DNA of 48,677 nt from Moorena sp. SS36440bin_2 (lineage in GTDB: Bacteria; Cyanobacteriota; Cyanobacteriia; Cyanobacteriales; Coleofasciculaceae). Positions 19,166 through 28,004 of this stretch are shown here, piece by piece (position 1 is the first letter of the stretch; each line of letters begins with the position of its first letter). The stretch is from the NCBI GenBank assembly GCA_011524395.1, contig WTKN01000405.1:1-48677 (forward strand), written 5' to 3'. Position numbers and translations under genes: made by a program. The notes beneath the pieces are model-generated. The model ran no database searches, was not told where the DNA came from, and saw nothing but the letters and a program-made list of their open reading frames with translations.

Positions 19166-19808
19166 GCCTTAAGAGTATCGCAACGGTAATCAAAAATTTA
19201 CGAAACCCGCTAGTATCCACTGCTCCGTGACTGCGAAAGCTCTCCTGCTTGAAAACTCAGATCACAAAACTGAGACATTCATTGATACATTCATTGAGAC
19301 ATTATTGAGACATTTTGGTATTGTCTATCAGGCATCGTGAAAATATAGACTCTTTAGGGACATGGCACTGCTTGAGCTGAAGTGACTGCATCAATAAATT
19401 GCAAACTTTAGTAAACTTTTATAAAGTTTTGTAATGCCATGGCCAATCTGGCAACATAGCTAGGTGGCTCTAATATTTGATAATTCTGGTAATTCGGCAA
19501 TAATTTGGCAATTTTGAACTATGTATATGCACTTATTCATAAGTTCGTTGTTTCTTCAAACCCATTCCAGCAAAGGATATCCGCAAGTAGCTTGGCTATT
19601 GCTTAGTCCTGGATATTAGTCCCTGATAGCCCTAAATAAAATTTTTTCTTGAATTAGCGAGAATCTTTCTGGAATCCCCATGATGCGCACTGTAGATTAA
19701 TACAGCTTTTGACCAAGGTCTCTATTTACCTATAGAGTTACTTCTAAAATAGCTCAAATCAATAGCTGAAATCAGGAAATCCCGTTCCTTTAGCCATCTA
19801 TCAACCTT

Positions 19809-19904
19809 TAGCCCTTACGGGCAAGGTCAGGTGGAGACATCGGGTGAACCGTTAGCTACGGATACTAATAAGGGCTACCAGGGATAACCGGTAAGTCTTG
19901 CCGG
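19809..19904 (+). ncRNA. Candidate structured leader RNA upstream of the sigma factor
   Basis: TAGCCCTTA (19809-19817) is perfectly complementary to TAAGGGCTA (19869-19877), closing a domain about 70 bases long. Inside it, CCGT-TAGCT-ACGG can form a hairpin, and the interior has GGTCAGGTGGAGACATCGGG. A second stem follows (CCGGTAAG with TTGCCGG, 19888-19904). Just before the gene, GTGACAAACAC (19964-19974) pairs with GTGTTGTCAC (19981-19990) with one bulge. I do not recognise a known riboswitch class. Whether it is transcribed with the gene is unknown. Confidence 0.4.
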
Positions 19905-20012
19905 AAAAAAAATTTTAGTAGCTGTTTCTCCGGTCATCATGGGTGGGAATTCTAGTACTAAGTGTGACAAACACAATTCCGTGTTGTCACTGGTTGTAAT
20001 CGAGAGATCATT

Positions 20013-21263
20013 ATGCCAGCCACTCCTTTCTATGCCGACACAGAATTAGATCACGAGACTTCTGCCTATAGCTTTGAGCTTAATGGCCCAAGGGACGATG
20101 GGGAAGGATCAGTGGATGACTTAGTTGATGTGGAGATTGAGGGTGTAGACGCGGCTAGCTTAACCAAAAATAGCACCCGTCGCACCACCGACCTAGTTCG
20201 GTTATATCTCCAGGAAATTGGTCGGGTTCGTCTACTGAGGCGAGATGAGGAAGTCTCGGAAGCTCAAAAAGTTCAGCGCTACATGAAACTACTACGGCTG
20301 CGCAATAAGTCGGCTATATCTGAGGATAAAGTCATGGAGCGCTTTGTCCACCTGATTGAAACCCATGATCGTCTAGCGTCCCAGTTAGGTCACCGTCCTT
20401 CCTTGGAACGGTGGGCAACGGCTGCAGGAATTGACGTTTCTCAACTGAAGCCGAGTATGTCAGCTGGCAAACTGCGTTGGGCAGAGTTAGCTGAACTAAC
20501 ATCCAAAGAGCTAGAGCAGGTACAAGCTGAAGGGCTCCAAGCTAAGGAACACATGATCAAAGCTAACCTACGTCTAGTAGTGTCAGTAGCGAAGAAGTAT
20601 CAAAACCGTGGCTTGGAACTCCTAGACTTAATTCAGGAAGGAACTCTGGGATTAGAGCGAGCGGTTGAGAAATTTGACCCGACCAAAGGCTACCGATTTA
20701 GCACCTATGCTTACTGGTGGATCCGTCAAGGAATCACCCGGGCGATCGCTACCCAAAGCCGTACCATTCGCCTACCAGTTCACATTACTGAGAAGCTCAA
20801 TAAAATCAAAAAAGCCCAACGGAAGATTTCCCAGGAACGTGGGCGCACAGCAACCATTGATGATATTGCTGTGGAATTAGAAATGACTGCGGCTCAGGTA
20901 CGAGAAGTATTACTACGAGTACCCCGCTCTGTTTCTTTGGAAATTAAAGTTGGTAAGGAACGAGACACCGAACTAGGAGATTTACTCGAAACTGAGGAAA
21001 CCTCTCCAGAAGAAGTGTTGATGCGAGAAGCTTTACAACGGGATTTACAGCAACTCCTAGCCGATCTAACCAACCGTGAACGGGATGTAATTCGGATGCG
21101 GTTTGGCTTGGGAGATAACCAGCCTTACTCTCTCGCTGAGATTGGTCGCGCTTTAGATCTATCTCGGGAGCGGGTACGCCAAATCGAAGCTAAAGCTTTA
21201 CAAAAGTTGCGGCAACCCAAGCGCCGTAACCGAGTTCGGGATTATCTGGAAGCTTTGAGTTAA
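20013..21263 (+). CDS. sigC: Group 2 RNA polymerase sigma-70 factor, SigC-like
   Basis: RNA polymerase specificity subunit, 416 residues. An acidic N-terminal extension (MPATPFYADTELDHE...) precedes region 1.2 (TDLVRLYLQEIGRVRLL). Region 2 includes IKANLRLVVSVAKKYQNRGL and the -10-recognition helix FSTYAYWWIRQGITRAIA. Region 3 follows, and region 4.2 is the helix-turn-helix LAEIGRALDLSRERVRQIEA. It lacks the long Lys/Glu-rich region 1.1 of the primary SigA. The MPAT...FYAD start resembles my recollection of Anabaena SigC, so the subgroup is moderately sure. Translation starts at ATG 20013, after GAGAG. A 900-base upstream region with a structured RNA candidate suggests leader control. Confidence 0.85.
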   Translation: MPATPFYADTELDHETSAYSFELNGPRDDGEGSVDDLVDVEIEGVDAASLTKNSTRRTTDLVRLYLQEIGRVRLLRRDEEVSEAQKVQRYMKLLRLRNKSAISEDKVMERFVHLIETHDRLASQLGHRPSLERWATAAGIDVSQLKPSMSAGKLRWAELAELTSKELEQVQAEGLQAKEHMIKANLRLVVSVAKKYQNRGLELLDLIQEGTLGLERAVEKFDPTKGYRFSTYAYWWIRQGITRAIATQSRTIRLPVHITEKLNKIKKAQRKISQERGRTATIDDIAVELEMTAAQVREVLLRVPRSVSLEIKVGKERDTELGDLLETEETSPEEVLMREALQRDLQQLLADLTNRERDVIRMRFGLGDNQPYSLAEIGRALDLSRERVRQIEAKALQKLRQPKRRNRVRDYLEALS

Positions 21264-21280
21264 TCCCTTGGTGACATATT

Positions 21281-21340
21281 CCCACACTTACCTATTAACT
21301 TACTTATTAGTTAACTTAACGATTAGGGAAGTGTGGGCTT
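21281..21340 (+). terminator. Hairpin downstream of the sigma factor gene
   Basis: CCCACACTT (21281-21289) pairs perfectly with AAGTGTGGG (21329-21337), with an inner TTAACT...AGTTAA stem, and CTTCTT follows. It is 18 bases after the stop codon. The T tract is poor, so the terminator call is tentative. Confidence 0.45.
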
Positions 21341-21487
21341 CTTACTAATCGTATCCTAGCTATAACCCTAGCTATCCCTTGTCCTAGGGTTCTAGTTGTT
21401 CAAAATTTATTGAATTTATAAATACCTGAGGTTAAATATCTCAGGGAGCACCCCGATCTATTTCTTTGTTAGTAGACATGAGCTGAC

Positions 21488-22675
21488 TTAAAAATAGGCT
21501 ACCCGGGCATCAAATCCTTGCGATCGCAATTCATGGGAACGACTTTCCGCTTCACTACGGCTAGAGAACGCTCCAGCATTAAAATAACGGCCTCGATTGT
21601 CCTTAGATATAATATCATCGTCAGATATAATACCACGAGTCAGCTTGATCTGATTTAGCACTTTATCATTGTGAATGGGTATCACCACCACATAGCGATC
21701 CTTCTCAGCTCCAGGATTTATATCAATAATTCCCAATGCTTGCAGGGTTTGTAAATCAGCTATCCCGGTTGGAAGTAGATTATTATTACGTATCTGAAAT
21801 TTAAACACTGCATCCTCAGTTTGTTCGCCATATCTCCCATCAACAGGACCGGGATTAAACCCTTGAGATCTCAACGCTTCCTGAAGACTTATAACCTCTC
21901 GACCGCGATCGCCCGGTCTTAGTTCCTTACTACGGATAGGACTACCAAATGCTATGGGTTCTTCACGGCTATTGTTAGCAGGAGGAAGAGGCATCGCCCC
22001 AGGTAGGAATCCAAACGGTTGTGATTGAGTAACTAAAGCATTAGATAGTTCTGCTCTAGTTTGTGATCCCACAATCCCATCAGCCCTGAGAGCATAGTCT
22101 GTTTGGAATCGAATCACTCCTTGTTCTGTAACTGGACCAAAGTAACCGGTTGGGTCGGCATTGAAATACCCCAGTTCTCCTAACTGTCGCTGGACTTCCG
22201 TAACCGCTGATCCACGAGACCCTCGTCTGAGTCCAAATTGATTAACATTGCTACGGGATGGTGCTACTCTGGTTTGGGATGGAAAGAGTGCTGCTCTGGT
22301 TCGTGCTCCGACGTCCCCATCACCAGGAAGCCCCTTGTCTCGTTGGAACCGAATCACAGCATTTTTAGTAATTGAACCAAAATAGCCAGTTGGTTGCCGA
22401 TTGAAATACCCGAGTTCTCGCAAACGACGCTGAACCTCCGTTACATCGGCTCCCCTACGACCTTCCCGCAGCACCCTTTGGGCTAGGGCTTCTTCTGCCA
22501 TGGCCACAATGCTAAGTATGGCAATTAGCAACAGTAAATAAATCCGATGGTGAGTAACTAGCTTATACTCCTTGAGCCACTGAAACAATTTTTGATTCGA
22601 CTCTGTCAAAACTGAAGGAGTATAAGCTAGCTCTTCTTCGCTTAAGGCAAGATGAAGATAGGCAAGGGTCTCCAT
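21488..22675 (-). CDS. Membrane-anchored triple peptidoglycan-binding (PG_binding_1) and SPOR-like protein
   Basis: A cell-wall-binding protein of 395 residues. A predicted membrane segment or signal anchor lies at about 43-63 (IYLLLLIAILSIVAMAEEAL). Three PG_binding_1 domains follow, at about 66-130 (GRRGADVTEVQRRLRELGYF), 150-215 (GSRGSAVTEVQRQLGELGYF) and 250-315 (GDRGREVISLQEALRSQGF). The C-terminal 70 residues (YVVVIPIHNDKVLNQIK to SQGFDARVAYF) resemble a SPOR domain, which binds denuded septal glycan. No catalytic domain is present. The long cytoplasmic N-terminus may be overcalled if translation starts later. The gene diverges from the SH3 gene at 22857. Confidence 0.85.
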   Translation of the reverse strand: METLAYLHLALSEEELAYTPSVLTESNQKLFQWLKEYKLVTHHRIYLLLLIAILSIVAMAEEALAQRVLREGRRGADVTEVQRRLRELGYFNRQPTGYFGSITKNAVIRFQRDKGLPGDGDVGARTRAALFPSQTRVAPSRSNVNQFGLRRGSRGSAVTEVQRQLGELGYFNADPTGYFGPVTEQGVIRFQTDYALRADGIVGSQTRAELSNALVTQSQPFGFLPGAMPLPPANNSREEPIAFGSPIRSKELRPGDRGREVISLQEALRSQGFNPGPVDGRYGEQTEDAVFKFQIRNNNLLPTGIADLQTLQALGIIDINPGAEKDRYVVVIPIHNDKVLNQIKLTRGIISDDDIISKDNRGRYFNAGAFSSRSEAESRSHELRSQGFDARVAYF

Positions 22676-22856
22676 GATTCTTCCAAGGAAACTTTCACCG
22701 TTAGTTTAACAGAGAACAGTAGAGCATTGGTAATGTTTCGGACAATAGAATCTCAGAAATTTTACGTAATCCGATAGTAAAGCATGTAGTTATAGAGCAA
22801 GAGTCTTACCAAAACAGAGCAATTCTCCTCTCTAACCATAACGCAATAGTTTTAAA

Positions 22857-23738
22857 ATGACCACTATTCGTCACTGGAGTAAGTTTCTCCCCGTCCTAGC
22901 TTTAGTCTTGAGCAGTTTAGGGGGAGTAGGGGCTAGGGCTACCGTAATTCCCAGCACCAATTCCGCCAACAGCATACCCTCGGCAAAACCAACCGAAGCC
23001 CAGACTCAAGGGAAATTTCAAGTGGCTCAGGGATTGATGGATCAATGTCGAGCCGCTGCTGAGTCAATGTTTATCTACAAACAGCGATCAACCTCTAACC
23101 CAATGATTGCCTTAGAGCCTGATGAAATAGTTATTATGGCCGAAGACAAGGTTAGCCAAGATGGTTGGATCGCGATCAATTCCCCGATTCCTGGATTTGT
23201 CCAAGCCAAATATCTGAAGCTCTGTCCGCCGGGGATAGGAGGAGTACGCCCATTACGAGCACAATCTGTCTGCCGCCAAGCTAAGGAGTCAATGTTTATC
23301 TACAAACAGCCATCAATCCAACCAATCAGAACCTTAGAGCCTAATGAAGAAGTTATTCTGGCCGAAAACAAGGTTAGGAAAAATGGTTGGATCGCGATCA
23401 ACTCCCCCATTCCTGGATTTGTCCGAGCTAAAGATCTCAAGTTCTGTCAGCAGACAGTAAGAGTAAGCACTAATCAAAGACAATCTCTCTGTCGCGAAGT
23501 TATATATAAAGGTAATGATGGTATAGCTGTCCGTAGACGACCGGATATTAACTCTTCTCGACTGGGTCTTGTCTCCAATGGAGTTAAAGTAACACTGGTC
23601 AACCGTCCCCCTCAACAGCAATTTTTCCTGGACTTCCAAAGGCGCGAGTGGGCAAGAATAACGTATCCTGTTAATGGATGGATGTCTAACGGGTTTCCTG
23701 ATACGGGTGAGCAGAATCTTGTGGTTTGTTCCAATTAG
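22857..23738 (+). CDS. Secreted protein with duplicated SH3-like domains
   Basis: A 293-residue exported protein with a signal peptide (FLPVLALVLSSLGGVGARA). Two near-copies follow, about 70 residues apart: one with MFIYKQRSTSNP and DGWIAINSPIPGFVQAKYLK (about 72-122), the second with MFIYKQPSIQP and NGWIAINSPIPGFVRAKDLK (about 147-196). A third, diverged bacterial SH3 domain (GIAVRRRPDINSSRLGLV, about 220-285) is at the C-terminus. Cys residues flank each repeat, suggesting disulphides. Such domains often bind cell-wall material. The near-identity of the first two units at DNA level suggests a recent internal duplication. Exact role unknown. Confidence 0.75.
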   Translation: MTTIRHWSKFLPVLALVLSSLGGVGARATVIPSTNSANSIPSAKPTEAQTQGKFQVAQGLMDQCRAAAESMFIYKQRSTSNPMIALEPDEIVIMAEDKVSQDGWIAINSPIPGFVQAKYLKLCPPGIGGVRPLRAQSVCRQAKESMFIYKQPSIQPIRTLEPNEEVILAENKVRKNGWIAINSPIPGFVRAKDLKFCQQTVRVSTNQRQSLCREVIYKGNDGIAVRRRPDINSSRLGLVSNGVKVTLVNRPPQQQFFLDFQRREWARITYPVNGWMSNGFPDTGEQNLVVCSN

Positions 23739-23787
23739 CCCATCACATAATTAGCAAGTTGTTAATTACTTATCATAAGACTTTTAT

Positions 23788-23964
23788 TTATACCAAGTCA
23801 GCCTGATGTAACAAGGCACCAACTAAGCCAGCCATAGCAGTAATTCCTATAGCAATCATTGGGTGTTGACCTTGGCTGACGGCAAATGAGGTGACAATCC
23901 CGGCACCCAAAGCAGCAGTAATAGCAGCACCCAAAAGATCCTTATTTGTATTTTTGTTGTACAT
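23788..23964 (-). CDS. Small hydrophobic membrane protein
   Basis: From ATG 23964 it encodes 58 residues, MYNKNTNKDLLGAAITAALG..., with two closely spaced hydrophobic stretches (about 10-27 and 34-52) separated by SQGQHPM. Alanine- and glycine-rich, it is probably an inner-membrane hairpin. An upstream in-frame start at 24021 would add a tail (TPSKKLNFWLTEFLANTF) that looks less natural. Family not recognised. Confidence 0.5.
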   Translation of the reverse strand: MYNKNTNKDLLGAAITAALGAGIVTSFAVSQGQHPMIAIGITAMAGLVGALLHQADLV

Positions 23965-24183
23965 AAACGTGTTAGCCAGAAATTCAGTTAACCAGAAATT
24001 TAACTTTTTTGATGGTGTCAAAAGTTAGTTTCATAACCTTATCATTCTGGATTCTGGCGTTAAAGCTAGATCGGCAAGATCGCAATCAAGATTAATATTT
24101 AGCTATTTTTCTTAACAAAAAGAATACTTGTTAAGTATTGAGTGTTGAGTGTTGAGTGTTCCTCGAAACTATTAATCTATTGA

Positions 24184-24651
24184 TTAGTCTATTTTTTTGA
24201 CATTACCTGCTTTAACCCAAGCCTTTTGGTCACTACCAGGCACGCGTACTCTCTGCCATCGCTTATCATCACTGTATCCGAGGATGATCAGGGTCTGATT
24301 GTAGCCAATACCACCTATGCGTTGAGCGTTCAGGCTAGGGGAGTCCCGAAGAATCAACCCCTGTGGCCAAGTAACACTGGCTCGATAAGCACCCGGTTCT
24401 AGTTTTGGTAAAGGACTAGGACTAGGAATGGGTTTGGGAGTAGTTGCTGGTTTAGACTGCCCAGATGAACTGGTGGGCTGAGCTTTTGGTGACGGTGACT
24501 TCTTGGGTCGCTCCTCAGCAAAGACGGGTTTTTCAGGCTCAGCTGCTAGTTTAGTAAAGAAGTAATAAACTGTACCAACAGCAGCACCTGCTAAGATGGC
24601 AATGCCAAGAATAAAACCAATGATAAACTGAGCTATCTTGGACAGACTCAT
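24184..24651 (-). CDS. Membrane-anchored SH3-domain protein
   Basis: A 155-residue protein. An N-terminal membrane anchor (IAQFIIGFILGIAILAGAAV, about 6-33) is followed by a disordered Pro/Ser/Lys linker (about 45-85, PKPIPSPSPLPKLEPG) and a C-terminal bacterial SH3 domain (about 90-155, with GLILRDSPSLNAQRIGG and WQRVRVPGSDQKAWVKAGNV). The topology suggests a cell-wall-facing sensor or anchor. It shares domain type with the gene at 22857 but is not a close copy. A palindromic repeat cluster begins just upstream of its start. Confidence 0.75.
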   Translation of the reverse strand: MSLSKIAQFIIGFILGIAILAGAAVGTVYYFFTKLAAEPEKPVFAEERPKKSPSPKAQPTSSSGQSKPATTPKPIPSPSPLPKLEPGAYRASVTWPQGLILRDSPSLNAQRIGGIGYNQTLIILGYSDDKRWQRVRVPGSDQKAWVKAGNVKKID

Positions 24652-24671
24652 GGGAAGATATTAAAGATAAA

Positions 24672-24835
24672 GGTTGAACGCGATTGCGTGGCCTTTTGGC
24701 CAAGGTTAACAGGTTGTTCGCGAAGCGTGGCCAAAGGCCAAGGTTAATAGGTTGTTCGCGAAGCGTGGCCAAAGGCCAAGGTTAACAGGTTAAAGGGTGT
24801 TCGCGTAGCGTGGCCGAAAGGCCAAGGTTAACAGG
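24672..24835. repeat. Palindromic repeat cluster upstream of the SH3 protein gene
   Basis: Four head-to-tail variants of the dispersed unit occur. One has GAACGCGATTGCGTGGCC, two have TTGTTCGCGAAGCGTGGCC, and one has GTTCGCGTAGCGTGGCC. Each ends GGCCAAGGTTAA(C/T)AGG. The position covers the promoter region of the minus-strand gene ending at 24184. Confidence 0.8.
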
Positions 24836-24955
24836 TTGAAGGGTTAAGGTTAACAGATTGTTCTAGCAACAGTTAATGATAAAATTCTAAATTAATCTAG
24901 TTGACATTAATCGATAGCGTCGATCATACTTATCAGGTCAAGTCAATTTTATTAG

Positions 24956-24993
24956 CCCTACTCCCTACTCCCTACTCCCTACTCCCTACTCCC
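24956..24993. repeat. Heptameric tandem repeat (CCCTACT)5
   Basis: Five perfect CCCTACT units followed by CCC. This is the short tandem heptamer class known from filamentous cyanobacteria. Variants with CCCTGCT occur at 32776-32808 and 5771-5799, and a reverse-oriented G-rich run lies at about 26569-26609. Confidence 0.8.
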
Positions 24994-25046
24994 ATTAACT
25001 CAGGATGAAGTATCTCACCTAATTGAGAACTGCTATATATGATTAA

Positions 25047-26561
25047 TTACTGGAGTTGGCGCTGAATCCGATCATTTAAGGGGGTATTGCGAGAAGCCAT
25101 ACGAGCTTTTCCGGCAGCTGCCCAATCCTGTAAAAATTGGATTTGCTCTTGGGCTGTCCGTGCTAAGGGGATAATTTGGCTAGCGGCTTCTAGAATATCA
25201 TCTGTGGTAAAGTCTCGGTTTTGGCTAAAGCCGATGTGCATGGCTTCGATCAGGGTCTGCTCAATTTCTGCCCCAGAGAAATCAGGGGTTTCGTAGGCTA
25301 ATCGGTCTAAAGCGTAACTCTTAAGATTATGAGGTCGCAGCCGGGATAGGTGTAGATCGAAAATAGCACGACGTTCTTCCTGGTTGGGCAAACCAACAAA
25401 AAAGATTTCGTCAAATCGACCCTTGCGAAGCATTTCTGGGGGTAAGGCTTGGATGTTATTGGCGGTAGCTACTACAAATACTGGGGATTTTTTCTCAGCT
25501 AACCAGCTAATAAAAGTACCAAAGACACGACTGGTTGTGCCTGCATCCCCTTTAGAGGATAGACCTGAGAAGGCTTTGTCAATTTCATCAATCCAGAGGA
25601 TGCAGGGAGCGAGAGCTTCGGCTAGCTGAATCATCTGCCGAGTACGGGATTCTGATTCCCCTACTAAGCCACCAAATAGACGACCGACATCTAAACGTAG
25701 CAGGGGTAGGTGCCAGTGGTTTGCGATCGCTTTTGCAGTTAAGGATTTCCCAGTTCCTTGAATCCCCACTAAGAGTAAACCACGAGGATGGGGTAACCCG
25801 TATTGTCGAGCCTGTTCTGTAAATGCTCCACCCCGTCGCAGTAGCCAGTCTTTGAGGTTGTCTAAGCCACCGATGTCGGAAATTTTTTCTTGGGTTGGGT
25901 AGAACTCTAGGATCTGGGTTTGCCTAATGGATTGACGCTTTTCTTCTAAAATTAGTTCCACATCTGAAGGTTGGATCGCATTATTAGAGGCAATCCCACG
26001 AGCTAGGACCCTACGAATTCTTTCTAAGGAAAGACCAAGAGCCGAGCGCACCAGCTCATCAATGATTTTCTCAGTCAGATTTTGACCGGTTGCCCCCAAC
26101 AAACGTTTAACCTCAGCTTTAATTTCCGATGCCGTTGGTAAGGGGAATTCCAGCACTGTCAGCACTTCCGTTAAATCCGAGGGAACCGACACTTGGGGGG
26201 TAACGATAACTATATTCTTAGGCTGGGATTTGAGGGTACGTGCCAGATTTCTGAGTTTACGAGCAACTGATACATCTTCTAAGAATCGGTGAAAATCTCT
26301 TAATACAAAGATGGCAGCAGCACTTTCTCCAATTTTATCTACAAATTCTAAAGCTTGTAAGGGATTGCGGCGTCCAAAGCCGATATCATTAGGATTTCCT
26401 TGGTAACCATCTACAAAATCCCAGATATAGACACCACGATTACCCAAACGTTTAGCGGATTGCTTGATCGCTGTTTCTACTCGCTCTTCTTCTAGAGTGG
26501 GAATATATAATAAAGGGTAGCGAGCACGTAGCAGAAGCTCAAACTCGTCATTGAAATTCAT
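25047..26561 (-). CDS. ycf46: Ycf46-type AAA+ ATPase
   Basis: AAA+ ATPase of the Ycf46 family found in cyanobacteria and some plastids; the Synechocystis homologue has been linked to inorganic-carbon use. It has 504 residues. The N-terminal half (1-230) is a family-specific regulatory domain. The ATPase domain follows with Walker A GIQGTGKS (Lys272), Walker B ILWIDEID (about 325-332), a sensor segment VVATANNIQALP and the arginine-containing RKGRFDEIFFVGLP. The Walker A has Ile-Gln where most AAA proteins have Pro-Pro. It lies downstream of the DUF177 gene on the same strand, probably with its own promoter across the 240-base gap. Confidence 0.9.
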   Translation of the reverse strand: MNFNDEFELLLRARYPLLYIPTLEEERVETAIKQSAKRLGNRGVYIWDFVDGYQGNPNDIGFGRRNPLQALEFVDKIGESAAAIFVLRDFHRFLEDVSVARKLRNLARTLKSQPKNIVIVTPQVSVPSDLTEVLTVLEFPLPTASEIKAEVKRLLGATGQNLTEKIIDELVRSALGLSLERIRRVLARGIASNNAIQPSDVELILEEKRQSIRQTQILEFYPTQEKISDIGGLDNLKDWLLRRGGAFTEQARQYGLPHPRGLLLVGIQGTGKSLTAKAIANHWHLPLLRLDVGRLFGGLVGESESRTRQMIQLAEALAPCILWIDEIDKAFSGLSSKGDAGTTSRVFGTFISWLAEKKSPVFVVATANNIQALPPEMLRKGRFDEIFFVGLPNQEERRAIFDLHLSRLRPHNLKSYALDRLAYETPDFSGAEIEQTLIEAMHIGFSQNRDFTTDDILEAASQIIPLARTAQEQIQFLQDWAAAGKARMASRNTPLNDRIQRQLQ

Positions 26562-26568
26562 ATAGCAA

Positions 26569-26609
26569 AGGGAACAGGGAACAGGGAATAGGGAAAAGGG
26601 AGTAGGGAA
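26569..26609. repeat. G-rich heptamer-like repeat upstream of ycf46
   Basis: AGGGAACAGGGAACAGGGAA continues as TAGGGAAAAGGGAGTAGGG. It is the reverse orientation of the CCCTACT/CCCTGTT heptamer class and begins only about 7 bases upstream of the ycf46 start, so it may overlap the 5' leader. Confidence 0.6.
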
Positions 26610-26803
26610 TATAGCGTCAAAAATTCTGACAATTCCTAAACGGATTCCTATATAAGAGCCAATTACTCAAACAATAAATACTAGAAAAAAATAATTAAAC
26701 CTTAAACATAGCATTTTTATTTCCAAGAAACTTGGATAACGGCTCTGCTGCTAGTAACTCCCTGACCAATTTCCCCTTCAGCATTATACTACCAGGCAAC
26801 TTA

Positions 26804-27319
26804 CTATCCAGGAAGTTTTCTCTTCAGGGATTCCAGAGCGCCCCAACGTTGATCCCGTAGTTGATCCCGTAACTCTGCTTCACTGTTATCGTTAATCTGA
26901 ATACCTATACATTCTTGGTCACACAGCTGCCGTGGCGGAATTGCCAGACATAGTTGTTCGTATAACCAAGTGTCTTGATAAAAATACCCCTGAGCTGGAA
27001 GGGTTTCTTGTAAATCATCCCAGGTTATCTCCTCCTCTAGGGATTCATCCGACAGTTGGTCAGCTGAGGAAGCTAACCAAACTAATTCGGATGTATCGAT
27101 GGTTAGGCGGTGGTTGTACTGTTTTAAGCAGCGGTGACAAGTCAAGGTAATGATCGTTTCTGCTTGAGCACAGACCTCCAGGTAATTTCCTTGATGAGCC
27201 ACTTGCACTTGACCTCGAACTGGGGTCAGTGTCTGTAAATCCACCAAGAATTGATTGACCGGAGTTACTTCTCTGTGCTCTGGTAATTTGAGCAACTCAG
27301 GAATATATGTAGCCTCCAT
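26804..27319 (-). CDS. DUF177 (YceD) family protein
   Basis: A 171-residue homologue of YceD/DUF177, a family often next to rpmF and implicated in 23S rRNA or ribosome maturation. Typical signatures are LVDLQTLTPVRGQVQVAHQG, TLTCHRCLKQY and the C-terminal LCLAIPPRQLCDQECIGI; the paired cysteines may bind metal. An acidic stretch (DQLSDESLEEEITWDDL) lies between. No rpmF gene is adjacent here. Instead the gene follows jag in the rpmH-rnpA-yidC-jag run, a cyanobacterial arrangement. The basic C-terminal tail (LESLKRKLPG) is as expected. Confidence 0.85.
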   Translation of the reverse strand: MEATYIPELLKLPEHREVTPVNQFLVDLQTLTPVRGQVQVAHQGNYLEVCAQAETIITLTCHRCLKQYNHRLTIDTSELVWLASSADQLSDESLEEEITWDDLQETLPAQGYFYQDTWLYEQLCLAIPPRQLCDQECIGIQINDNSEAELRDQLRDQRWGALESLKRKLPG

Positions 27320-27503
27320 AATGCTTATCCTTTGCAGTTGACTGTTAAGGGTTGATGGTTAACCTTGAGCTTCTCAAACACTCAGCAAAAAGCGACCATT
27401 TATAGACTTAAATAGTTATATAGAGTTAATGCATTATGTTAGTCAGGTGGTGGGAATAATCCCAAGTGAAATCAGCAGTGAGAGGGTTAAAACTCTTAAT
27501 CTG

Positions 27504-27998
27504 TCAATACCTGCGACGCACCACCAGTCGTCGGTCTGGCTCTTGCCCTCGACTAAGAGTTTCTAAATCCTCAAAAGCCTTGAATAGGGTATGGACTTGA
27601 CGCCGCTCTGCTGCCGATAGGGATTTCAATTCAAATTCTTTCCCGGTCTGACGGACTTTCATAGCAGCGTGTTCAGCGATCGCTTGAAGTTCCACTTGCC
27701 GTCTGGCTCGATAGCTATCGATATCGATGACGTAAACGGCTTGTTGCTCCTCATCATGACCCAAGTTAAGGAGGGAATTGGCTAAGTACTGGATAGAATC
27801 GATAACTTCCCCTTCCCGACCAATTAAAGTTTGAGTGTCTTTGGAGGTCAGTTGACTATTATCGATTGTCAACCAGTAGCTGGGTCGCTCTCCTAGGGGA
27901 GCGTCACCATCAGCTACCTCTATACTGGCGGGCAATCGAGATAAGCGCAGGAGTTCTTCTAACCACTCTTTTCCACGCTCCTGATGTTGATTTACCAT
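27504..27998 (-). CDS. jag: Jag/KhpB-like KH-R3H RNA-binding protein
   Basis: RNA-binding protein of 164 residues with a KH domain (GREG loop in TLIGREGEVIDSIQYLANSL, about 58-77) and an R3H domain. The R3H signature R-x3-H is seen in SAAERRQVHTLFKAF, and the basic C-terminus is PDRRLVVRRRY. Compared with Firmicute KhpB, it lacks the long N-terminal Jag_N domain. It begins 6 bases after the yidC stop, so the two are almost certainly co-translated. The conserved pairing suggests a link between membrane protein insertion and RNA handling, but the exact role in cyanobacteria is not established. Confidence 0.9.
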   Translation of the reverse strand: MVNQHQERGKEWLEELLRLSRLPASIEVADGDAPLGERPSYWLTIDNSQLTSKDTQTLIGREGEVIDSIQYLANSLLNLGHDEEQQAVYVIDIDSYRARRQVELQAIAEHAAMKVRQTGKEFELKSLSAAERRQVHTLFKAFEDLETLSRGQEPDRRLVVRRRY

Positions 27999-28004
27999 AC
28001 TAAA

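Noticed and set aside
19905-19925. A-run plus TTTTAG after the CCGG hairpin considered as an intrinsic terminator
   Set aside because: On the plus strand the stem is followed by A's, not T's, and the minus strand lacks a T tract beyond the stem.
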